Origin: Streptomyces sp. NBC_00704
Lineage (GTDB): Bacteria; Actinomycetota; Actinomycetes; Streptomycetales; Streptomycetaceae
DNA length: 64,000 bases
Reading direction: 5' to 3'
Assembly: GCF_036226605.1 (NCBI RefSeq)
Contig: NZ_CP109000.1
Coordinates: 186,001-250,000, forward strand
Positions 33,953 to 64,000 of this stretch are shown here, one piece after another (position 1 is the first letter of the stretch; each line of letters opens with the position of its first letter). The notes below the pieces were generated by a model, which worked only from the letters and a program-made list of their open reading frames with translations, did not search any database and was not told where the DNA came from. The position numbers were made by a program, and so were the translations under genes.

Positions 33953-33958
<6 letters not shown>
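33889..33958 (-). promoter_or_regulatory. Promoter region of the VinJ-like gene with several cluster boxes
   Basis: CTGTAGGGG (33932-33940) and CCCCTACAG (33950-33958) form a perfect 9-bp inverted repeat with a 9-base spacer, overlapping the PKS C stop codon. On the minus strand the boxes are TAGGGG (33955-33950) and CAGGGG (33934-33929); a near-match CAGCGG (33924-33919) is followed after 24 bases by TACCGT (33894-33889), the same -10 as at PKS E. Confidence 0.5.
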
Positions 33959-45406
<11,448 letters not shown>

Positions 45407-45413
45407 GACAGTC

Positions 45414-56303
<10,890 letters not shown>

Positions 56304-56325
56304 CGGTTCCGCCGCTTCCTTCGGG

Positions 56326-59300
56326 TCAGTTGCTCGCGCCGAGACCGAGCTCGCTGTCGATGTAGTCGAAGACGTCGTCCGCGCTGGCGGACTCGAGCCG
56401 GTCGGTGAGTTCGCCGCCGTCGGCGGGCTGGTCGAGCGAGGTGAGCAGTGAGCGCAGCCTCGCGGTCGCGCCGGACGCCTCCAGGCCGGCCGGTGTCATC
56501 GACTCGATCGCCCGTTCCAGACCGGCCAGGTGCTCGCCGAGCAGTGCGGCCGCCTGTTCCGCCGGGTCGGGGCAGAGCCGCGAGAGGATGTGCTCGGCCA
56601 GGGTGGCGGGGGTGGCGAAGTCGAAGGCGAGCGTGCTGGGCAGTGCGAGTCCCGTGGCCTTGCCGAGGCCGCCGCGCAGCTCGACCGCCGCGAGCGAGTC
56701 GAAGCCGAGGTCGACGAAGGGACGGTCGAGGCTGAGCGCCGAAGGGTCCGCGTAGGCGAGGACGGCCGCCACCTGGGCGCGGACGGCGTCCAGGACCGCG
56801 TTGAGCTGACCGGCGGGCGGCAGCGAGGCCAGCCTTCGCGTGAGTTCGGTGGTACCGCCCTCTCCCTCGGCCCGGCCGCCGCCGAGCGCGGCGCGCACCT
56901 CGGGCAGGGTGTCGAGCAGCGGTCGTGGACGGGCGAGGGTGAAGGTGGGCGCGAACTTCTCCCAGTCGAAGGCGGCCACCACCTGGTGCGCCGGAGCGCT
57001 CTCACCGGCGTGGCCGAGCGCCGTCAGGGCGGTCGCCGTCGCCATCGGGGGCGCTCCGATGCGCCGCATGTAGTCCGCCGCCTCGGCGTCGAGCATGCCG
57101 GTGTCGAGCGGTCCCCAGGCCATGGCCGTCGCGGGCCTGCCGCGTCGGCGCCGGTCCTGGACGAAGCCGTCCAGGAAGGCGTTTGCGGTGCTGTAAGCGG
57201 TCTGGTTGACGCTGCCCCACACCGCCGCGCCGGACGAGAACACGACGAAGGCGTCCAGGGGACGGTCGCCGACCGCCTCGTCGAGCGCCAGCGCGCCGGC
57301 CGCCTTGGCCCGGATCACGTCGACGAACTCCTCGGCGGACAGCTCGGTCAGTGGGGCCAACCGCTGTGACTGGCCGGCTGCGTGCACCACGGCGGTGAGC
57401 GGCCGGTCGGCGGGGACGCCGTCGACGAGGCGTCGCAGGCCATCGGTGTCGGTGGCGTCGCACGCGGCGAGCGTCACCGGAGTGCCGGCGGCGGTGAGTT
57501 CGCCGGCCAGCGCGGCGGCCTCGGGTGAGGCGCCACCGCGACGTCCGGCCAGGACGATGTGCTCGGCGCCGTGCGCGGCGAGCCAGCGGGCGACCTGGCC
57601 GCCCACGCCTCCGGTTCCTCCGGTCACCAGTACGGTTCCGCGCGGCCGCCAGGTGGCCGTGATCGGATCCGGCGCCGGGGCGTGCCGCAGCCGTCGGCCG
57701 TACGGCGTCCCGCCCCGCACCGCGACCTGGTCCTCGGTGCCGTCGGCCAGCACGCCGCAGAGCGCGTCGACGTCGGCCTCGCTGAACGCGACGGGCAGGT
57801 CGACGATCCCTCCCCAGACGTCGGGGTGGTCGAGCGCGGTGCCGACGGCGACGCCCCACAGGGATGCCTGGTCGAGCGCGCCCAGTTCCCCGGGGCCGGC
57901 GACGGCGACGGCTCCGGTGGTCAGGCACCACAGCCGCGTGGCGAGCCCGACGTCCACGACGGCCTGCACGGTGGCGACGCTGACGAGCAGACCGTGCGGC
58001 GCGGCGGGCGGGTCCCCGGGGCGCCGCTCACCACCGAGCAGGGAGACGATCCCCGTCGGGGCGGGCTCCTCGGCCAGCCTGGCGCGCAGCAGGCCCGCGA
58101 TGTCCTCGCGGTCCGCTTCGGGTACGTCGATGACGGTCAGCCGGGCTCCTCTGCGGGCCAGGCCGCAGAACACACGGCAACCGTCGACGTCGTCGCTCCC
58201 GGCCGGTACGAGCAGCCACCAGTCCCCGGTCAGCTCCGCGGGCCCACGGCCGTCCAGCTCCTCCCAGCCGACCTCGTAACGCCACTGGTCGAGCAGTTGC
58301 CGCGCCCGGTCCTCCGGGCGCCGGGCGGTCGTCGGCGCGTCGGCCCAGTAGCGGCTGCGCTGGAAGGGGTAGGTGGGGAGGTCGAGGTGACGGGCCGGGA
58401 CGGGCAGGTGCCAGTCGACGGATGCGCCGGACACGTGGAGGGCGGCGGCCGCGTTCAGCAACGTGGCCTGCGCCGAGGTGCCCTCTTTGGGGCGGCGCAT
58501 CAGCGGGGCGAAGGTCACATTGTCGGCTTCGAGGAGGGATTGGCGGGTGAGCGCGGTCAGGACTGCCTCCGGACCGACCTCCACGAACCGCGTCACACCC
58601 AGCTCCCGCGCCGTGGCCAGGCCGTCCGCGAAACGGACCGCCTCCCGCACATGCCGCACCCAGTGGGCCGGGTCGGTCAGCTCCGCGGAGGCCACCTGTC
58701 CCGTCATGTTCGAGACCACCGCCGTGGTCGGCTCGCGATAGGTCACCGTCGCGGCGACCTGGGCGAACTCCTTCAGCATCGGATCCATCAACCGGGAGTG
58801 GAACGCGTGCGAGACCGACAACCGCGTCGCCCGCACTCCCGCCTCAGCAGCACGGGCCGCCACCTGCTCCAGGTCCGCGACCGGACCGGACACCACGACG
58901 GCCCTCGGCGCGTTGACGGCCGCAACGTCCACGGCGATTCCGTCGATCAGCTCCCCGACACCCTCCAGGCCGGCGGCCAGCGCCAGCATGCCTCCACCGT
59001 CCGGCAGGGCCTGCATCAACGACCCACGCGCCGCCACCAGACGCGCCGCATCCTCCAGCCCGAACACCCCCGCCGCATACGCGGCAGAGATCTCCCCGAC
59101 CGAATGCCCCAGCAGCACATCCGGACTCACACCCCAGTGCCGCAGGACGGCCACCAAACCCGCCTGCACGGCGAACAAGCCCGCCTGAGCGAACACCGTC
59201 GCATCCATCGACGACGCATCCTCACCCCACACCACCTCACGAAGCGGCCCCGGCAAGTGCGCGTCCAGGGCATCGCACGCCTCATCGAAGGCAGCCGCGA

Positions 59301-61041
59301 ACACCGGCTCGGCCGCGTACAAGTCGCGACCCATCCCCAGCCACTGCGACCCCTGCCCCGTGAACAACCACCCCGTCCGGCCCCCCGACACCCGCCCCGT
59401 GACGGCTGTCCCGACACCCTCCGAAGCGAACGCGGCCAGCTGCGTCAGCGCCTCCTCGCGGTCGGCGGCGACGATCACCGCCCGGTGCTCCAGGAGGGCG
59501 CGCCCATGCGTCAACGCCGAAGCCAGCGCGCCGACTTCGACGTCGTGACGCTGGGACCACCAGGACGTCAGGCGCGCAGCCGATGCCGTCAGCGCCTCCG
59601 GCGAGCGGGCCGACAGAGCCAGCGCCACCGGGCCGTCACCGACCTGGCCGGTCTCGCGCGACGTCAACTGCTCCTCGACGTCGGCCTGTTCGATGACGAC
59701 GTGCGCGTTGGTGCCGCTGACGCCGAACGACGACACCGCCGCCCGCCTCGGGCGGTCCTCTCCCACGGGCCAGGCTCGCGCCTCCGTCAGCAGTTCGACC
59801 GCTCCCGCCGACCAGTCCACCTGCGACGACGGCGCGTCGATGTGCAGCGTCCGCGGCATCACGCCGTGCCGCATCGCCTCCACCAGCTTGATGACGCCGC
59901 CGACGCCCGCCGCCGCCTGCGTGTGTCCCAGGTTCGACTTCAACGACCCCAGGTACAGGGGCTCTTGACCCTCTCGTCCCTGTCCGTACGTGGCGAGCAA
60001 GGCCTGCGCCTCGATCGGATCCCCCAGCCGGGTTCCGGTGCCGTGCGCCTCGACCAGGTCCACATCGGCCGCGTTCAAGCCCGCGTTGGCGAGCGCGGCC
60101 CGGATCACCCGTTGCTGCGCCGGACCGTTGGGCGCCGTCAGGCCGTTGGACGCACCGTCCTGGTTGACCGCCGAACCCCGCACCACGGCCAGCACCGGAT
60201 GCCCCAGCCTGCGCGCGTCCGACAGCCGCTCCACCAGCAGCAGACCCGCGCCCTCACCCCAGCCCGTACCGTCCGCGGCCTCGGCGAACGCCTTGCACCG
60301 ACCGTCCGGTGACAGTCCCCGTTGCCGGCTGAACTCCACGAAGGCGTCGGGCGCGGACATGACGTTCACGCCGCCGGCGAGGGCGAGCGTGCACTCGCCC
60401 GAGCGGAGCGCCTGGGCCGCGAGGTGCAGGGCCACGAGCGACGACGAGCACGCCGTGTCCACCGTCACCGCCGGCCCCTCCAGGCCGAGGGTGTAGGAGA
60501 TCCGGCCCGAGACGATGGAGCCCATGTTCGCGTTGCCGGGGTAGTCGTGGTAGACGAGTCCGGCGAAGACTCCGGTGCGGCTGCCGCGGGCGAGGGTGGG
60601 GTCGATGCCCGCCGACTCGAAGGCCTCCCAGGCGAGTTCGAGGAGGATGCGCTGCTGGACGTCGGACTCGACGGCGTCGCGGGGGCTGAGGGAGAAGAAG
60701 TCGGCGTCGAAGTGGTCGGCGTCGTGGAGGAAACCCCCGGCCCGGGTGTAGGTCTTGCCCTCGGCGCCCGGCTCGGGGTCGTACAGGGCGTCGACGTCCC
60801 AGCCGCGGTTGGTGGGGAAGGCGGAGACGGCGTCGCGGCCCTCGGCGACGAGGTTCCACAACTCCTGCGGGGACGCGACGCCGCCGGGGAATCGGCAGGA
60901 CATGCCGACGATGGCGATCGGTTCGCGTGCCGCGTCCTTCAGTCTGGTCAACTGCCGCCGCGTGTTCTGCAGTTCCGCGGTCGCCCGCTTCAGGTAGTCA
61001 CGAAGCCTGTCATCCTGCTGGGGCTGGGATGCTTGGGTCAT
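56326..61041 (-). CDS. Type I PKS (PKS A), single KS-AT-KR-ACP module
   Basis: A 1571-residue one-module PKS. Docking coil ([19 protein letters not shown]), KS (Cys near 198), AT (Ser near 647, HAFH, malonyl), no DH, KR (TGGTGGVGG near 1145), ACP (LGFDSLAA near 1447), and a C-terminal docking tail ([15 protein letters not shown]). The KR lacks LDD and has Trp eight residues and Gln three residues before the catalytic Tyr ([10 protein letters not shown]), the pattern of A1-type ketoreductases, so it should leave a hydroxyl of the A (L) configuration. This is the only module in the window predicted to retain a hydroxyl. The ATG at 61041 is used because the sequence from MTQASQ is a standard docking start; the frame stays open further upstream. 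It lies 53 bases behind the isomerase and 22 bases before PKS B, so it is part of one operon. Confidence 0.96.
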   Translation of the reverse strand: MTQASQPQQDDRLRDYLKRATAELQNTRRQLTRLKDAAREPIAIVGMSCRFPGGVASPQELWNLVAEGRDAVSAFPTNRGWDVDALYDPEPGAEGKTYTRAGGFLHDADHFDADFFSLSPRDAVESDVQQRILLELAWEAFESAGIDPTLARGSRTGVFAGLVYHDYPGNANMGSIVSGRISYTLGLEGPAVTVDTACSSSLVALHLAAQALRSGECTLALAGGVNVMSAPDAFVEFSRQRGLSPDGRCKAFAEAADGTGWGEGAGLLLVERLSDARRLGHPVLAVVRGSAVNQDGASNGLTAPNGPAQQRVIRAALANAGLNAADVDLVEAHGTGTRLGDPIEAQALLATYGQGREGQEPLYLGSLKSNLGHTQAAAGVGGVIKLVEAMRHGVMPRTLHIDAPSSQVDWSAGAVELLTEARAWPVGEDRPRRAAVSSFGVSGTNAHVVIEQADVEEQLTSRETGQVGDGPVALALSARSPEALTASAARLTSWWSQRHDVEVGALASALTHGRALLEHRAVIVAADREEALTQLAAFASEGVGTAVTGRVSGGRTGWLFTGQGSQWLGMGRDLYAAEPVFAAAFDEACDALDAHLPGPLREVVWGEDASSMDATVFAQAGLFAVQAGLVAVLRHWGVSPDVLLGHSVGEISAAYAAGVFGLEDAARLVAARGSLMQALPDGGGMLALAAGLEGVGELIDGIAVDVAAVNAPRAVVVSGPVADLEQVAARAAEAGVRATRLSVSHAFHSRLMDPMLKEFAQVAATVTYREPTTAVVSNMTGQVASAELTDPAHWVRHVREAVRFADGLATARELGVTRFVEVGPEAVLTALTRQSLLEADNVTFAPLMRRPKEGTSAQATLLNAAAALHVSGASVDWHLPVPARHLDLPTYPFQRSRYWADAPTTARRPEDRARQLLDQWRYEVGWEELDGRGPAELTGDWWLLVPAGSDDVDGCRVFCGLARRGARLTVIDVPEADREDIAGLLRARLAEEPAPTGIVSLLGGERRPGDPPAAPHGLLVSVATVQAVVDVGLATRLWCLTTGAVAVAGPGELGALDQASLWGVAVGTALDHPDVWGGIVDLPVAFSEADVDALCGVLADGTEDQVAVRGGTPYGRRLRHAPAPDPITATWRPRGTVLVTGGTGGVGGQVARWLAAHGAEHIVLAGRRGGASPEAAALAGELTAAGTPVTLAACDATDTDGLRRLVDGVPADRPLTAVVHAAGQSQRLAPLTELSAEEFVDVIRAKAAGALALDEAVGDRPLDAFVVFSSGAAVWGSVNQTAYSTANAFLDGFVQDRRRRGRPATAMAWGPLDTGMLDAEAADYMRRIGAPPMATATALTALGHAGESAPAHQVVAAFDWEKFAPTFTLARPRPLLDTLPEVRAALGGGRAEGEGGTTELTRRLASLPPAGQLNAVLDAVRAQVAAVLAYADPSALSLDRPFVDLGFDSLAAVELRGGLGKATGLALPSTLAFDFATPATLAEHILSRLCPDPAEQAAALLGEHLAGLERAIESMTPAGLEASGATARLRSLLTSLDQPADGGELTDRLESASADDVFDYIDSELGLGASN

Positions 61042-61094
61042 GGAAGCCGTCCTGACTGAATGACTCGATGCTGGTGAGCGGGCCAGGGTGCCGT

Positions 61095-61952
61095 TCAGCG
61101 CCGGTCGAGCAAGGCGTCGACCGCCTCCACCGTCTGCTTGGTGTTCTCGGCCGGGGAAAGGGTCCGCATCGGTGCGGAGAGAACCTCCACCGACAGGTCG
61201 ACGTCGGGTCGCTTGCGGTCGATCTCGCCGAGCAGCCGGGGCAGGTCGAAGCTGCCGGCGCCGGGCAGGAGCCGGCCGTCCGCGGAGTCCTCCATGAGGG
61301 ACACCCGCGGTTCGGCGACGCCGTCGCAGAGTTCGAGTCCGGTGATGTGCCGTCCGTCCAGCCGGTCCAGGGCGGCGAAGCCGGTCGGGTCCCGGAAGAA
61401 GTGCCAGGCGTCGATCTCCACGCCGCCGTTGGGCCGGTCGGCGTCCAGGACGATCTGTGCCGCGTCCGCGTAGCCGAAGTGCGGGAAGGCGGCGACCGGT
61501 TCGAGGGCGATGCGCAGTCCGTGCTCGGCCGCCCGGTCGCAGAGGGTGGCGAACCGCTCGGCGAGCGTCTCCAGCGGGGGCCGGTCGGACAGTTGCAGGA
61601 ACACCGCGGACGCCTTGAGGCGGCCGATGCCGAACTCGTCGGCCAGCGCGAACATCGCCTCCGCCATCGGCCGGGAGGCGTCGGCGTCGTCCCGGGTGCC
61701 CCACCACCAGGTCAGCACCTCGAGTTCGCCGATGTGCAGGCCGTGGCCGTCGAGTACGTCGCGGACCCAGCCGGCGGAGTGGGCGCCGACCAGCTGGGTG
61801 AGTTCTTGCGCGTCGAAGCCGATGCCGGTGGAGCCGACGGCGGCCACGGCGGCGGCCCGTTCGGGGAAGGGGTGGAGGGCGTGCTGCCCCCAGGCCGCTC
61901 CGGTCAGATGGTGGTGGGCGAAGAAGAGACGGCTTCCGCGCAGAAGGGCCAC
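61095..61952 (-). CDS. Sugar phosphate isomerase/epimerase-like TIM-barrel protein
   Basis: A 285-residue protein of the xylose isomerase-like / AP-endonuclease-2 TIM-barrel superfamily. Residues expected to bind the divalent metal are visible in order: Glu in RIALEPVA, Asp/His in VEIDAWHFF, Glu/Asp in GLELCDG, and Glu in LSVEVLS. Such enzymes isomerise, epimerise or dehydrate sugars, cyclitols and related hydroxy-ketones. No deoxysugar genes are visible, so its substrate here is unknown. It is the first gene of the transcript that continues into PKS A, B and C, which argues for a real role in the pathway. GTG 61952 is chosen because the barrel's first strand starts right after it and AGGA lies about 8-9 bases upstream; the open frame upstream encodes only Arg/Glu/Asp repeats. 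Confidence 0.85.
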   Translation of the reverse strand: MALLRGSRLFFAHHHLTGAAWGQHALHPFPERAAAVAAVGSTGIGFDAQELTQLVGAHSAGWVRDVLDGHGLHIGELEVLTWWWGTRDDADASRPMAEAMFALADEFGIGRLKASAVFLQLSDRPPLETLAERFATLCDRAAEHGLRIALEPVAAFPHFGYADAAQIVLDADRPNGGVEIDAWHFFRDPTGFAALDRLDGRHITGLELCDGVAEPRVSLMEDSADGRLLPGAGSFDLPRLLGEIDRKRPDVDLSVEVLSAPMRTLSPAENTKQTVEAVDALLDRR

Positions 61953-61976
61953 GTGCGAGTCCTGCCGTTCATTCCC

Positions 61977-62043
61977 TCGCTCGTCGGCTCGCTCGATTGC
62001 TCGCTCGTCCGTTCGCTCGTCCACTCGCTCGTCCAATCGTCGG
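61977..62043. repeat. Degenerate GCTCGTC tandem repeats
   Basis: Roughly eight short units of CGCTCGTC with variants cover this stretch just upstream of the isomerase start. Read on the minus strand in the isomerase frame they would encode DERVDERTDERAIER-like charged repeats, but there is no ribosome binding site and no homology to the barrel, so it is taken as non-coding leader. Confidence 0.6.
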
Positions 62044-62176
62044 CTGAGGGGCTGTGGCGCCGGTCGGGTCCGGCGCCGGATCGCGGGGCGCGGGGACCTG
62101 TCCCGGCCTCGGTCATTCAGCCACCCGGCCGATCGGGGGCGCCAGCGGACCGGACCCCAGATCACGGGAATCGGCC

Positions 62177-62228
62177 CCCCTAACAGACCCCGGCCGGGGT
62201 CCTGTCGGCTCCGGCGGGGCCCTAGCCT
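62177..62228. promoter_or_regulatory. Cluster box and 16-bp palindrome in the isomerase / methyltransferase region
   Basis: TAGGGG on the minus strand (62182-62177) faces the isomerase operon. Next to it GACCCCGGCCGGGGTC (62186-62201) is a perfect palindrome whose half resembles the arm of the inverted repeat at 13255. On the plus strand CCGGGG (62194-62199) is followed after 23 bases by TAGCCT (62223-62228), a possible -10 for the methyltransferase. No -10 is evident for the isomerase. Confidence 0.45.
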
Positions 62229-62369
62229 CGTCGCCGAACCCGGTGCTCAGCCGGATGTCCCGACGCTGATGCGATCCAGACGGTTCGGGCCCGGACGGGC
62301 TCTTCCCGATTCGATCTCCGCTCGGACTGGCCACGCCGGCCAGCTCCCTCGACGCCCGGAAGGCGTGGC

Positions 62370-63026
62370 ATGACGACACTGCAGAACGAGAAGGTCAGCG
62401 CACTGCTCGACCGCCTCTACGAGGACGAGAAGGTCAAGGACGCGGACCCCATCCAGAAGCTGATCGCCGACGGGCGGCCGCCGGAGGAGATCGGCCACGA
62501 GGCCCTCAACGAGATGTTCGAGGACGCCTACCTGCCGGTGCACCGGGACATCGGCAACCTGATGTACGTGCTGTGCCGGACGCGCAACGTGCGTACGGTG
62601 GTGGAGTTCGGCACCTCGTTCGCGGTGTCGACGATCTACCTGGCTGCCGGTGTGAAGGACAACGGCGGCGGCAAGGTGATCGGCACCGAGGTGATGCCGT
62701 CCAAGATCGAGGTCGCCGACCGCAACCTCGCGGAGGCCGGTCTCACCGAGTACGTCGAGATCCGCGAGGGCGACGCGCTGAAGACGCTGGCGGACCTCGA
62801 GGGCCCGATCGACCTGCTGCTGCTGGACGCGTGGAAGGACGACAACCTCACCGTCCTGAAGATGCTGGAGCCGGTCCTGGCCCCGAACGCCCTGGTGCTG
62901 GGCGACGACGTGAACCTCGCGCGCTGGCTGTGGCAGCCGTACCTGGAGCACGTCAACGGCCCCGAGTACGCCACCGTCGAACTGCCCATCGGTGACGGCC
63001 TGGTGCTGTCCACGCGTCTGTCCTGA
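62370..63026 (+). CDS. SAM- and metal-dependent O-methyltransferase (family 3)
   Basis: A 218-residue class I methyltransferase of the catechol-O-methyltransferase-like family 3. Motif I is VVEFGTSFAVSTIYLA near residue 78, an acidic residue in IGTEVMPSK near 108 would bind the SAM ribose, and LLLDAWKDD near 150 carries the Asp and Lys typical of the metal site; a second Asp follows in LGDDVN. The N-terminal 60 residues are helical, as usual for the family. It should methylate a hydroxyl or enol; the hydroxyl left by PKS A or one added by the P450 is a candidate. ATG 62370 has GGAAGG 8 bases upstream. It is divergent from the PKS operon and shares its control region. Confidence 0.93.
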   Translation: MTTLQNEKVSALLDRLYEDEKVKDADPIQKLIADGRPPEEIGHEALNEMFEDAYLPVHRDIGNLMYVLCRTRNVRTVVEFGTSFAVSTIYLAAGVKDNGGGKVIGTEVMPSKIEVADRNLAEAGLTEYVEIREGDALKTLADLEGPIDLLLLDAWKDDNLTVLKMLEPVLAPNALVLGDDVNLARWLWQPYLEHVNGPEYATVELPIGDGLVLSTRLS

Positions 63027-63081
63027 AGGTCCTGAGCCGGTACGGGCCTGCCACCCGTGCCGCCAGTGCCGCTCGTTGATT

Positions 63082-63145
63082 CCCCGTCGGCACGCCGGTG
63101 ACGGCGGGGAGCCAACGGCGCCGAGGCTTCCCCCTGACCGGGGAA
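63082..63145. terminator. Hairpins between convergent genes
   Basis: CCCCGTC (63082-63088) can pair with GACGGCGGGG (63100-63109, one bulge), and TTCCCC (63128-63133) with GGGGAA (63140-63145). They lie between the methyltransferase stop (63026) and the DUF3291 stop (63209), where a two-way terminator is expected. Confidence 0.4.
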
Positions 63146-63208
63146 CCCGGCCGATCGCGTCGGGGTGCACGGTCCGGGGACTCGTGGACGTCCGTGATGA
63201 GGCCGGCG

Positions 63209-63724
63209 TCAGCGGGCTTCCGCGGACGCGGGCCTCGTCGTCCGGACGTGCTCGGCGGCTTCGGCCTCGGCCGCGGTGTGGGGGGAGGCGAAGGTGAAGG
63301 CGCGGGGAGACGGCCCGTGCGCCCGCAGGTCCGCCAGGCGCTCCAACGCCTCGTCGACCGTGGGGAGATGACCGGGCGTGACCCACCAGAGCACCAGATG
63401 CGCCTCGACGTGCCGCTCGAACCATTCGCGGCGCCGCCGCATCGCCTCCAGGTGTCCGCTGCGGTAGGTGAAGTCCCACAGGGCTTCCTGGGTCTGCCAC
63501 ACCGTCAGGTTGACGATGACGTTCTCGCCCGCCGGACGCACGCCGGTGGCGTCGTTCGCGCCCTCTCCCGTGAACCGCCACACGAAGCCGGACGCCTGGT
63601 CGGCCGCGGCGTTGACCGGGTCGAGCATCTCGACGAACGGCGCGGTGCGCGGGTCGTCGAGCGGGTGGCGCAGCGTGGCGACGTTGAGTTGGGCGAGGTG
63701 GGCGGCATGCGTGGATGCGGTCAT
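63209..63724 (-). CDS. DUF3291 domain protein
   Basis: A 171-residue protein matching the DUF3291 pattern: HLAQLNVATLRHPLDDPRTAPFVEMLDPVNAAADQASGFVWR (split here by eye into its strand and helix), then NLTVWQTQEALWDFTYRSGHLEAMRRRREWFE and LVLWWVTPGHLPTVDEALERL. The fold is a dimeric ferredoxin-like alpha-beta barrel, similar to small monooxygenases of antibiotic pathways, but no function is established for the family. ATG 63724 has GGGA 8 bases upstream. It starts 32 bases after the regulator's stop, on the same strand, so the two are probably one unit and likely unrelated to the macrolactam pathway. An oxidative role in it cannot be excluded. Confidence 0.88.
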   Translation of the reverse strand: MTASTHAAHLAQLNVATLRHPLDDPRTAPFVEMLDPVNAAADQASGFVWRFTGEGANDATGVRPAGENVIVNLTVWQTQEALWDFTYRSGHLEAMRRRREWFERHVEAHLVLWWVTPGHLPTVDEALERLADLRAHGPSPRAFTFASPHTAAEAEAAEHVRTTRPASAEAR

Positions 63725-63756
63725 GACGTCATCCCAGCATGGCCGCCTTTTCTATG

Positions 63757-64000
63757 TCAATCGATATCGCTTTTAGAAGCCTCGATCACCACGCAGCACT
63801 CGCCCGGCCTGGCGTCCATACGGGCCCGGACTGCTCCGTCCGTGCCGAGCAGCCCTTCCAGCAGCGCGAGATTCATGCCGCAGACCAGGGGCGGGAAGCG
63901 TTCGGCGACGGCGTGGAAGGGGCAGTTGCGCATGCGGACGACCCGCTCGGCCGCTTCCGACGGCCGCGGCCCCTCGCCGGCCTCGCCCTCTCCGTGGCCC
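63757..64000 (-). CDS. C-terminal part of a transcriptional regulator (COG2345/ArsR-like), 5' end off the window
   Basis: The last 81 codons of a minus-strand gene ending at TGA 63757-63759. The visible sequence RMRNCPFHAVAERFPPLVCG, then MNLALLEGLL and ARPGECCVVIEA, matches the C-terminal domain of COG2345-type helix-turn-helix regulators; the DNA-binding domain lies beyond the window. The cysteines in NCPF, VCG and ECC sit where SufR-like relatives bind an iron-sulfur cluster, but binding here is only a possibility. It likely controls the DUF3291 gene that follows after 32 bases. The short gap contains CGATATCG, a palindrome typical of such operators. Confidence 0.75.
   Translation of the reverse strand, partial: GHGEGEAGEGPRPSEAAERVVRMRNCPFHAVAERFPPLVCGMNLALLEGLLGTDGAVRARMDARPGECCVVIEASKSDID

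Larger units (their letters stand above)
61953..62369. other. 417-base divergent intergenic region
   Basis: Holds the control region for the isomerase-PKS A-B-C transcript and the O-methyltransferase. Features seen: a CGCTCGTC-type repeat tract (61977-62043), a TAGGGG box on the minus strand (62182-62177), a perfect 16-bp palindrome (62186-62201), and TAGCCT (62223-62228). I see no credible small gene in it. Confidence 0.7.

Noticed and set aside
61953..62165. N-terminal extension of the isomerase with DER-type charged repeats
   Set aside because: There is no ribosome binding site at the upstream ATG, the extension is low complexity, and the barrel's first strand begins right after the GTG at 61952.

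Overview
The window is very GC-rich DNA with GTG and ATG starts and GGAGG-type ribosome binding sites, as in Streptomyces or a close actinomycete. Almost all of it is one biosynthetic gene cluster: a modular type I polyketide synthase (PKS) assembly line together with the characteristic gene set that loads a beta-amino acid starter, as in vicenistatin (Vin), incednine, cremimycin and hitachimycin. The likely product is a polyene macrolactam. Every acyltransferase domain I could read carries the malonyl signature (GHSVGE or GHSIGE with HAFH), so the extender units should all be malonate.

Layout. 1-4986 (minus): PKS E, with an N-terminal loading ACP followed by KS-AT-DH-KR, cut by the window edge. 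5228-10021: starter-unit genes, namely a VinM-like ligase, a VinK-like acyltransferase, a VinL-like ACP and a VinN-like ligase, with two divergent promoter regions. 10113-12712: TetR repressor and divergent MFS exporter. 12784-15530 (plus): cold-shock-domain protein, mycofactocin-type short-chain dehydrogenase, a 99-residue protein and an unrecognised protein. 15675-17857 (minus): type II thioesterase and cytochrome P450. 18066-32711 (minus): PKS D, three modules. 32877-33776 (minus): VinJ-like aminopeptidase. 33953-61041 (minus): PKS C (two modules plus thioesterase), PKS B (two modules) and PKS A (one module), transcribed A-B-C behind a TIM-barrel isomerase (61095-61952). 62370-63026 (plus): O-methyltransferase. 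63209-64000 (minus): a DUF3291 protein and the end of a regulator, probably the cluster edge.

How it should work, inferred from the families. The VinN-like ligase puts a beta-amino acid on the small ACP. The VinM-like ligase caps its amine with an amino acid. The VinK-like acyltransferase moves the dipeptide to the loading ACP of PKS E. Docking-domain types suggest the order E, D, A, B, C. The VinJ-like peptidase removes the cap, and the thioesterase of PKS C closes the lactam. Modules B1, B2, C1 and C2 all carry DH and KR, so a tetraene conjugated to the amide carbonyl is predicted. PKS D module 3 has a DH but no KR and should leave a ketone. PKS A has a KR but no DH and should leave a hydroxyl. 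The P450, dehydrogenase and O-methyltransferase are candidate tailoring enzymes. No gene that makes the beta-amino acid itself is visible here.

The most interesting non-coding signal is a shared promoter design. A TAGGGG (or CAGGGG) box lies 23-24 bases upstream of a TANNNT -10 element in front of PKS E, the ACP, the dehydrogenase operon and the P450, with related boxes before the VinK-like, VinJ-like and isomerase/methyltransferase genes. It looks like the operator of a cluster activator that is encoded outside the window.
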